NCBI RefSeq assembly: GCF_040605635.1
Contig: NZ_JBEXDG010000001.1
Location: forward strand, 248,001 to 312,000
DNA: 64,000 nucleotides
Direction of reading: 5' to 3'
DNA from: Dactylosporangium sp040605635
GTDB lineage: Bacteria > Actinomycetota > Actinomycetes > Mycobacteriales > Micromonosporaceae
Part shown: positions 58,568 through 64,000 of the stretch, piece after piece
Layout of the letters: each line of letters begins with the position of its first letter
How positions within the stretch are numbered: the first letter of the stretch is position 1
The notes under the pieces: generated by a model
Database searches by the model: none
What the model was told of the DNA's origin: nothing
Seen by the model: only the letters and a program-made list of their open reading frames with translations
Made by a program: the position numbers and the translations under genes

Positions 58568-59587
58568 CTATCGGCTGCCCACCCAGGTCATGTCCGGCCA
58601 GGGTCCGTGGTCGAGCGCTTCGATGATCCGGGTCAGCTCGGGGGGCACCTGTCCGGGCTCCTCGGTCTGGCCGTCGACCGCGTCGAGGCCGAGGAGCACC
58701 TGGACGCCGTCGTCCAGGGTCAGGAAGAGGTGCCGGCTGTCCGGCGCGTACCAGCCGGCGAGGCCGTCCAGCTGCACCGGCAGGACCGTGGTGTGGTCGG
58801 CCAGGTCCTTGTGCGCGTCGGGCCCCATCAGCAGGTGGAGCTGCCGCTCCCCGGCGCCGGTGGCCGAGATCTCCTGGATCCACTGCTGTCCCTGGTACCC
58901 CTGGCTGAGCCGCCAGGGTCTGCCGGCCAGATCGTCCGGGAGCCAGCCGAGGCGCGGGCCGACGTAGGTCTCCCGCTGGTCCGGCCGGACCGACCGCGCC
59001 ACGCGCAGGGCCGTCGCCCGCTGCTCCCCGGGCGCGTCCTCGTCCAGCACGGCGACGATCAGCTGCGGCCCGCCGGGCGGCTGCCAGGTGACATAGGCGG
59101 CGTTGCCGGAGCTCTCCGTCTGGACCAGTCGCCCGGCGACGCCGTGCACGTCGACGGTCTCGGTCCGCCCCTCGGGCCGAACGAGCGAGTCGTGCCATCC
59201 GATCATCAGCGAGATCGACGCGTCGGTGCCGCGCCGCCAGTCCAGCGACACGACGGGCGCCCGGTCGCCGACCACGACGATGGAGCGCTGGTACTGCCCG
59301 TAGCCGCCGGGCAGCCAGGCCGGGCGGTAGCGCAGGGGGACCTTGAGCCAGCCGCCTCCGGGGCCTCCGGCGACCTCGGGAAAGCCGGTTTCCGGCTCCC
59401 GCGTCAGGCGCCACACGCCCACGCCGGCGGCACCCACGGCGACGCCTGCTCCGGCGACCCGGAGGACGAGCCGGCGCTGCCGGTGGTGCCGCGCCCGGGT
59501 GGCCAGGCCGGCGCGGATCCGCTCCGGGGACTGCGCCTCGTCGGCGATGGCGCCGAACGCGGCCCGGATCGCTTCGCTGTCGATCAT
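58568..59587 (-). CDS. Single-TM partner protein of the SigE-family factor
   Basis: 339 residues; ATG 59587 overlaps the sigma stop. Cytoplasmic segment (1-55), one TM (about 56-76), then an extracytoplasmic domain with PAWLPGGYGQYQRS, AAYVTWQPPGGPQLIV and ISLMIGWHDS. This is the usual arrangement of gene pairs with SigE-type factors in Micromonosporaceae, and the protein could be an anti-sigma factor or surface sensor (inference). Confidence 0.75.
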   Translation of the reverse strand: MIDSEAIRAAFGAIADEAQSPERIRAGLATRARHHRQRRLVLRVAGAGVAVGAAGVGVWRLTREPETGFPEVAGGPGGGWLKVPLRYRPAWLPGGYGQYQRSIVVVGDRAPVVSLDWRRGTDASISLMIGWHDSLVRPEGRTETVDVHGVAGRLVQTESSGNAAYVTWQPPGGPQLIVAVLDEDAPGEQRATALRVARSVRPDQRETYVGPRLGWLPDDLAGRPWRLSQGYQGQQWIQEISATGAGERQLHLLMGPDAHKDLADHTTVLPVQLDGLAGWYAPDSRHLFLTLDDGVQVLLGLDAVDGQTEEPGQVPPELTRIIEALDHGPWPDMTWVGSR

Positions 59588-60078
59588 CGTTCCTCCTGGA
59601 CGGGTTGCAGCTCCGCGACGGATCGCAGCTTGGCGAGTGCCCGTGATGCCTGGCTGCGCACCGTCGCGAGGCTGCAGCCCATCAGCGCGGCGATGTCGCC
59701 GTCGGCCATGTCCTCGTAGTAGCGCAACGCGATGACGATGCGTTGCCGGGGCGGGAGCGCGCGGATCAGCCGCACGAGGGCGTCCCGCTGCGTGACCTGC
59801 TCCGCCCGGTCCTGCTCCTGTTCCCGGACCGGCGGCTGCGCCCGCTCCCGACGGATCGCGGCGGCGACCCGGCGGCGCGCCGACAGCAGCTCGTTCACGA
59901 TCATCTTGCGGACGTACCGCTCCGGCACGTCCAGCTCGCAGATCCGCGCCCATCTGGGCTGCGCCTTGATGAGCACGTCCTGCACGACGTCCTCGGCCAG
60001 GTGCGGATCCCCGGCCAGCGCCGTCGCCTGCCGCAGGAGCGCTGGTAGCCGCACCGCGACGAACTCCTCGAATGTCAA
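59584..60078 (-). CDS. SigE-family RNA polymerase sigma factor
   Basis: 164 residues. Region 2: FEEFVAVRLPALLRQATALA, AEDVVQDVLIKAQPRW; region 4: LPPRQRIVIALRYYEDMADG, LMGCSLATVRSQASRALAKL. Full length, unlike the decayed relative at 18343. It lies divergently from the two surface-protein genes that share an upstream element. Confidence 0.95.
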   Translation of the reverse strand: MTFEEFVAVRLPALLRQATALAGDPHLAEDVVQDVLIKAQPRWARICELDVPERYVRKMIVNELLSARRRVAAAIRRERAQPPVREQEQDRAEQVTQRDALVRLIRALPPRQRIVIALRYYEDMADGDIAALMGCSLATVRSQASRALAKLRSVAELQPVQEER

Positions 60079-60138
60079 CCGACCCCCTTGCTCGCCTCCC
60101 TACACGAAGCAGCGCACGGAGTCTGTTGCACGCCCGGG

Positions 60139-60303
60139 TCAGGCACCGATCAGGGTCAGGGTGCCGGTGTAGTGGCCCTTGGGCGAGGTGTCGGGCATCC
60201 ACAGGGTCATCGTGGCGCCGACACGAGCGGTGCCGAGGCCCGCGCCGTGTGAACCGGGCGGAAACCAGGGGCGTACGGCGGACACGGGCCCGGAGTCGGC
60301 GCC
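60139..60303 (-). pseudogene. Possible C-terminal remnant of a secreted surface protein
   Basis: A frame ending at 60139 reads PVSAVRPWFPPGSHG, TARVGATMTLWMPDTSPKG, HYTGTLTLIGA and stop. The closing YTGTLTLI strand is typical of WxL-like or other beta-sandwich surface proteins. No start or body is present, so it looks like the tail of a deleted gene. Confidence 0.4.
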
Positions 60304-60338
60304 CTCGCGAAGTGTGAGCAACCTTCGCAGTTCGCGGT

Positions 60339-60371
60339 AACTCTCAGCAACCTCCCTGATACTTTGAGTGA
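60339..60371 (+). promoter_or_regulatory. Promoter-like element of first surface protein
   Basis: AACTCT at 60339-60344 and TACTTTGAGTGA at 60360-60371, 15 bp apart. The same pair and spacing recur before the second surface-protein gene. It lies about 90 bp before the start; the rest of 60079-60456 shows no gene apart from the remnant noted above. Confidence 0.65.
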
Positions 60372-60456
60372 CGATTCGGTATGCGTGTCCCTGTTTTCCA
60401 GGTGATCCGTTCCCATCGATCGCTCCCATCCCGCGGTGTCTGACGGAGGAACCACA

Positions 60457-62445
60457 GTGCAAGTCAAGACAAAGCAACGCGGTGTCGCCGCGGCGCGCAT
60501 CGGCGCCGTTCTGACACTCGTGGCGGCCGGCCTGGTCGCGACCGGGGCACCGGCATTCGCTGCCACGACGATCTCGCCGAGCACCGGCCCCGCCGGCACG
60601 GTGGTCACCGTGACCGACGCCGGCGCGACGTTCACCAACACGTCGCGCGTGCAGTTCCAGTGGAAGTCGGCCAGCAACACCGCGTGCGGGGTCGCCGCCC
60701 TGACCCCGACGCCGGCCAGCGCCTCGGACCCGATCACCCAGACCGGTGGTGTCACCGAGGTGCCCGCGGCGAACATCGTGCTGACCTCCGCCACCGTCCT
60801 GGACGTGACGGTCCCGGCGTCGCTCGTGCTGCTCGGCAACCCGTCGCAGGTCACCGCCAACTACCTCGTCTGCGTCTACAACGCGGCCGGCTCGTCCCTG
60901 CTCAACACCAGCGACCAGACGTTCACGCTCAACGGCAACCTCGTGCCGAACGTGACGTCCGGCCCGACCGGCGGTGGCAACACGATCACCGTGACCTCCC
61001 CCGGCAAGGTCTACAACACCGGCTCCGTGTACGTGCAGTTCCAGAACAACAGCGGCTGCACCTCGACCTTCTCGGCCATCAGCGTCACCGTCGTCACGGT
61101 GCCGGCCGCCGGGGTGAAGATCCTGGGCGGCACACCACCGACGAACAAGCTGTCGGTCGCCGTCCCGTCCGGCGTGGTCAACGCGGGTGGTTTCACGACG
61201 GAGGACTGGTACATCTGCGCGTACAGCGGCAACACCGTCGGTAACGCGAACAGCCCGCTGATCGCCGGCTCCGGTGTGCAGTACATCGTCGGCCCGGTCC
61301 CGACGATCAACAACGTGTCGCCGGCCACCGGCCCCGCCGAGGGCGGCACGACGATCACCGTCACCGGCACGAACATCCCGACCGGCGGCGTCGGCATGAC
61401 CGCGACGCTCGGCGGCTCGCCGCTGACCAACATCGTGGTCGCCGGCGACAACCTGTCCTTCACCGCGACCGTCCCGGCGCACTCCGCCGGCGGTCCATTC
61501 CCGCTGTCCGTGACCACCGCCGGTGGCACGGTCACGAAGCCGAACGTCTTCAGCTACACCAACGGCATCACGGTGACGCCGAAGAACTCGCCGAACAACC
61601 GGGCCGCGGGCACCGACCTCGACATCACCGGCGTGGGCTTCTCCGCGCTCGACTTCAGCGGCAACTCCTCCGGCGGTCAGACGCCCGACAACACCAAGGC
61701 GCACGTCTACCTGGTCCGGGGCGTCTACAACCCGGCGGCCGGCTCGCCCGCCACGGTCAAGACCACCGCACAGGTCGCCGAGTGCCTCGACGTCACGGTC
61801 GTGGACGACACCGAACTCGTCTGCACGCTGTACACGCAGGGCAACGGCTTCGCCAACGCGAACACCACCCGGGCGCTCTCCGGCTGCACCGTCGCCACGA
61901 GCTCCGCAGCCGTGGTCGGCTCGGCCAGCAGCACCACCTGCACCTTCTCGTCGACGGACGTCGGCATGGCGGTGACCGGCACGGGCATCCCGACCGGCAC
62001 CAGCATCCTGTCCTTCACGGACTCGACGCACGTGACGCTGTCGAAGAACACCACGTCGGCCGTGACGGCCATGACCCTGAACACCAACCGGGTCATCGCC
62101 GACGCGGCGACCACCGCCGGCTCGGCGACGCTGAGCACCTCGGCCGCCGCCGGCTTCAACGCCGGTGACGTCGGGCGGTCCATCGCGGGTCCGGGCATCC
62201 CGAACGGTACGCGGATCCTCAGCGTCTCGGCCGGTGTGCCGACCCTGTCGAACGCGGCCACCGCGACCGCGGCGACCCCGTCGCTGACGCTGCACTCCGG
62301 CGTGCCGATCCCGAACGGCACCTACACCGTGACGGTCGTCAGCAGCGGTGCCATCGGCGCCCAGCTCAACGCCAACTACACCCAGTCGATCATTTCCAGC
62401 GGTTCGACCTTCACCGTCGCCGACTACCTCATGCTGGCGGCCTGA
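60457..62445 (+). CDS. Secreted IPT/TIG-domain surface protein
   Basis: 662 residues from GTG 60457 (ACGGAGGA upstream). Signal peptide cleaved after APAFA (about residue 34). Repeated TIG/IPT-type modules: TTISPSTGPAGTVVTVTDAG, PTINNVSPATGPAEGGTTIT, ITVTPKNSPNNRAAGTDLD. Near residues 500 and 570 are two copies of DVGxxxxGxGIPxGTxILS, a motif seen in phage-tail and secreted repeats. No sortase or membrane anchor. Likely an exported cell-surface or matrix protein. Confidence 0.8.
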   Translation: MQVKTKQRGVAAARIGAVLTLVAAGLVATGAPAFAATTISPSTGPAGTVVTVTDAGATFTNTSRVQFQWKSASNTACGVAALTPTPASASDPITQTGGVTEVPAANIVLTSATVLDVTVPASLVLLGNPSQVTANYLVCVYNAAGSSLLNTSDQTFTLNGNLVPNVTSGPTGGGNTITVTSPGKVYNTGSVYVQFQNNSGCTSTFSAISVTVVTVPAAGVKILGGTPPTNKLSVAVPSGVVNAGGFTTEDWYICAYSGNTVGNANSPLIAGSGVQYIVGPVPTINNVSPATGPAEGGTTITVTGTNIPTGGVGMTATLGGSPLTNIVVAGDNLSFTATVPAHSAGGPFPLSVTTAGGTVTKPNVFSYTNGITVTPKNSPNNRAAGTDLDITGVGFSALDFSGNSSGGQTPDNTKAHVYLVRGVYNPAAGSPATVKTTAQVAECLDVTVVDDTELVCTLYTQGNGFANANTTRALSGCTVATSSAAVVGSASSTTCTFSSTDVGMAVTGTGIPTGTSILSFTDSTHVTLSKNTTSAVTAMTLNTNRVIADAATTAGSATLSTSAAAGFNAGDVGRSIAGPGIPNGTRILSVSAGVPTLSNAATATAATPSLTLHSGVPIPNGTYTVTVVSSGAIGAQLNANYTQSIISSGSTFTVADYLMLAA

Positions 62446-62462
62446 TCCATCGCGAAAAGCAC

Positions 62463-62497
62463 CGGCGGCCCGGAGTCCTCGTGACTCCGGGCCGCCG
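62463..62497 (+). terminator. Terminator of first surface protein
   Basis: A perfect 15-bp stem (CGGCGGCCCGGAGTC and its complement) with a 5-base loop, 18 bp past the stop. Confidence 0.85.
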
Positions 62498-62542
62498 CTC
62501 GCTTCGACGCCGATGAAACCGTGATTCCTGAACGATTTTCAC

Positions 62543-62575
62543 AACTCTGCGCATTCAGAATGTTACTTTGAGTGA
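62543..62575 (+). promoter_or_regulatory. Promoter-like element of second surface protein
   Basis: AACTCT (62543-62548), 15 bp, TACTTTGAGTGA (62564-62575): identical words and spacing to 60339-60371. It ends 65 bp before the second gene start. Confidence 0.65.
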
Positions 62576-62640
62576 GCAGGCAAAGCCCGCGCGGCTGCCC
62601 GAAACAGTCGGCCGTTCAGCACCTGAGAGGACCCTGCTCA

Positions 62641-63753
62641 ATGTTCTTCGCGCACTCCCGCCGCGCCAGGTTGGCCGGCACGGGCACCGCCGCGGCAACG
62701 CTGCTCAGCGCCGCATCGTTGATCGCCCTGCCGACGGTGGCCCACGCCGCTCCGGCCGCCACCGCGGTCACGATCACCTCCCCGACCGGCGGCAAGGTCG
62801 CCGCGGACACGGAGAAGCAGGTCATCATCATCACCGTCACCGGCCTGACGGGCGCGACCCTCGACGAGGGATCGGTGGCGAGCGTCGACCTCGGCGCCGA
62901 CTCCGACTGCCAGGGTCTCGACTTCTACATAGTGACCGCGGCGACCTCACTGGCGGTCAAGACCCCCACCGGCGGCTGTGCGCCGACGTCGGGCGTCGCC
63001 TCCGAGACGATCGCGATCAACTTCGCCAACAGCGGCGGCACGCTCACCAAGGCCCTCTCCGGCCTGATCTTCGTCGCGCCGCCGGCGCTGGACAGCACCG
63101 CGCCGGTCGTCACCGACATGAGCAGCGCGCTGAACTCCTCGGACCAGATCAAGCGGTTCGTCTCCACCGGCGGCCAGTACGTCCGCGTCAAGGCGGACAG
63201 CAACTTCACGTTCAGCGGCGCGGCGAACTCGCTGTCCGCCAGCCTGGGCGGCAAGCCGCTGACCGAGGTCAAGGTCTACAAGAAGACCGACGGCACCCTC
63301 TTCACGACCGCGCCGTCGGGCACCACCGAGAACGGCAACTGGTTCGTCGGCAAGACCGCCACCGGCATGGCCAGCGGCAACCTGTCCATCACGCACAACG
63401 GTGTCACCAAGACGTGGAATGCCGCCGACCTCGGCACGAGCGTCGTCACGGTGCCCGTCGTCACCGCCATGACCCCGGCGTCCGGGAAGATCAACACCGC
63501 CACCACGGTCACGATCACCGGTACCCTCACCGGCGCCACCGGCGTGAACTTCTGCGGCGTGGCGGGCACCGCCTTCGCGCTCAACGCGGCGGGCACCTCG
63601 ATCAGCGTCAAGACGCCGACCACCGGCATCGCGGACGACGCGGCCGGCCTCGGCTCCGGCAACTTCTCCGGCGTGTGCCCGGTCAAGGTCGTCGCGCCGG
63701 GAGGCACGAACATCCACACCGCGACCACCGCGTTCTCGTTCTTCGCGGAGTAG
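62641..63753 (+). CDS. Secreted surface protein, beta-sandwich/TIG-like
   Basis: 370 residues; ATG 62641 with GAGAGGA upstream. Signal peptide ends at VAHAA (about residue 35). ATAVTITSPTGGKVAADTEK, a central Ala/Ser-rich region, and a closing TIG-like module VVTAMTPASGKINTATTVTI. Paralogous in style, not closely in sequence, to the first surface protein. Function unknown. Confidence 0.75.
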   Translation: MFFAHSRRARLAGTGTAAATLLSAASLIALPTVAHAAPAATAVTITSPTGGKVAADTEKQVIIITVTGLTGATLDEGSVASVDLGADSDCQGLDFYIVTAATSLAVKTPTGGCAPTSGVASETIAINFANSGGTLTKALSGLIFVAPPALDSTAPVVTDMSSALNSSDQIKRFVSTGGQYVRVKADSNFTFSGAANSLSASLGGKPLTEVKVYKKTDGTLFTTAPSGTTENGNWFVGKTATGMASGNLSITHNGVTKTWNAADLGTSVVTVPVVTAMTPASGKINTATTVTITGTLTGATGVNFCGVAGTAFALNAAGTSISVKTPTTGIADDAAGLGSGNFSGVCPVKVVAPGGTNIHTATTAFSFFAE

Positions 63754-63771
63754 CGGCCCCGAACACGCGAA

Positions 63772-63803
63772 ACGGCCCGGCCTCCGTGAGGAGACCGGGC
63801 CGT
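63772..63803 (+). terminator. Terminator of second surface protein
   Basis: ACGGCCCGG and CCGGGCCGT with inner CCTC/GAGG pairing, 19 bp past the stop. Confidence 0.85.
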
Positions 63804-63823
63804 CCGGCGTGTGCAGGGGTTTT

Positions 63824-63983
63824 GGCAGGCGAGGGCACACCATCGCGATATATGCGGGGGAACCACGAAACGTGTGCCCTCGCCTGCCGTGTAGACCCGC
63901 CCGATCCCTGGGGAGGACCGCCTGGCCGGAGGCGTTCGGAGTCGACGGAGGCATGCCGACAACCGTGCCCGGGCGGGTCTTTG
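63824..63983 (+). other. Two consecutive structured segments, possible non-coding RNA
   Basis: First, GGCAGGCGAGGGCACAC (63824-63840) and its exact complement (63872-63888) form a 17-bp stem closed by a 31-base loop. Second, AGACCCGCCCG (63893-63903) pairs with CGGGCGGGTCT (63970-63980), followed by TT, enclosing further hairpins such as CGCCT-GGCCGG-AGGCG. No ORF of note on either strand. Confidence 0.5.
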
Positions 63984-64000
63984 TGTCGCGGTGACCGTGG

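Overview
The window is chromosomal DNA from a high-GC actinomycete, most likely of the Micromonosporaceae. A mycothiol S-conjugate amidase, SigE-family sigma factors, DUF4307 and DUF2637 proteins, pervasive GTG starts, and secreted glycosidases with C-terminal carbohydrate-binding modules all fit. The genus cannot be fixed from sequence alone.

Layout. 1-6053: end of an AlbA_2-type regulator, a secreted alpha/beta hydrolase with a Calx-beta-like tail, remnants of a cell-wall-binding protein and an HTH protein, a lipoprotein and an Xaa-Pro aminopeptidase. 6063-16843: a compact biosynthetic cluster with no NRPS or PKS. The leftward operon, joined by 4-base start/stop overlaps, encodes an acylating aldehyde dehydrogenase, a 4-hydroxy-2-oxovalerate-type aldolase, a JmjC-like cupin oxygenase, an 18-residue mini-ORF duplicating the cupin C-terminus, an alpha-oxoamine synthase, a CitE/HpcH lyase, an ornithine-cyclodeaminase-like enzyme, an ATP-grasp ligase and a MaoC hydratase. 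A divergent pair encodes an MFS exporter and a second related ATP-grasp ligase. I infer a small amide- or peptide-type metabolite made from CoA-derived and amino-acid-derived units. 16979-18933: a ParB-like protein, a decayed sigma factor/lipoprotein locus, initiator tRNA-Met and a MITE-like element.

18934-47543: mostly core and catabolic genes. These are GH42 and GH2 glycosidases, a GT4 glycosyltransferase, a cold-shock protein, purEK, a DUF255 protein, an ATPase with a nuclease-like C-terminus, a trpB-trpA-gntR operon preceded by twin palindromic operators, a GGDEF-EAL protein interrupted by about 190 residues of Gly/Ala/His/Asp-rich repeats, mca, greA, ilvA, an amidase and metB.

48398-58490: a 10.1 kb integrative element in the 3' end of msrA. 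It is bounded by an 8-bp identity (AAGAACCC) and carries a large serine integrase next to the right end. The left end supplies a substitute MsrA C-terminus, so msrA stays intact, and the displaced host 3' end lies just outside the right end. Cargo includes a DUF2637 protein, many small overlapping genes, several with Cys pairs, a probable HEPN RNase (candidate anti-phage gene) and an inverted-repeat/iteron-like AT-rich region. No conjugative FtsK-type translocase or replication protein was seen, so it looks like an integrative or mobilisable island.

58568-64000: a SigE-family sigma factor with a single-TM partner, then two secreted surface proteins, at least the first with TIG-like domains. 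Both have the same upstream element (AACTCT, 15 bp, TACTTTGAGTGA), suggesting co-regulation. The window ends in a strongly structured non-coding segment.
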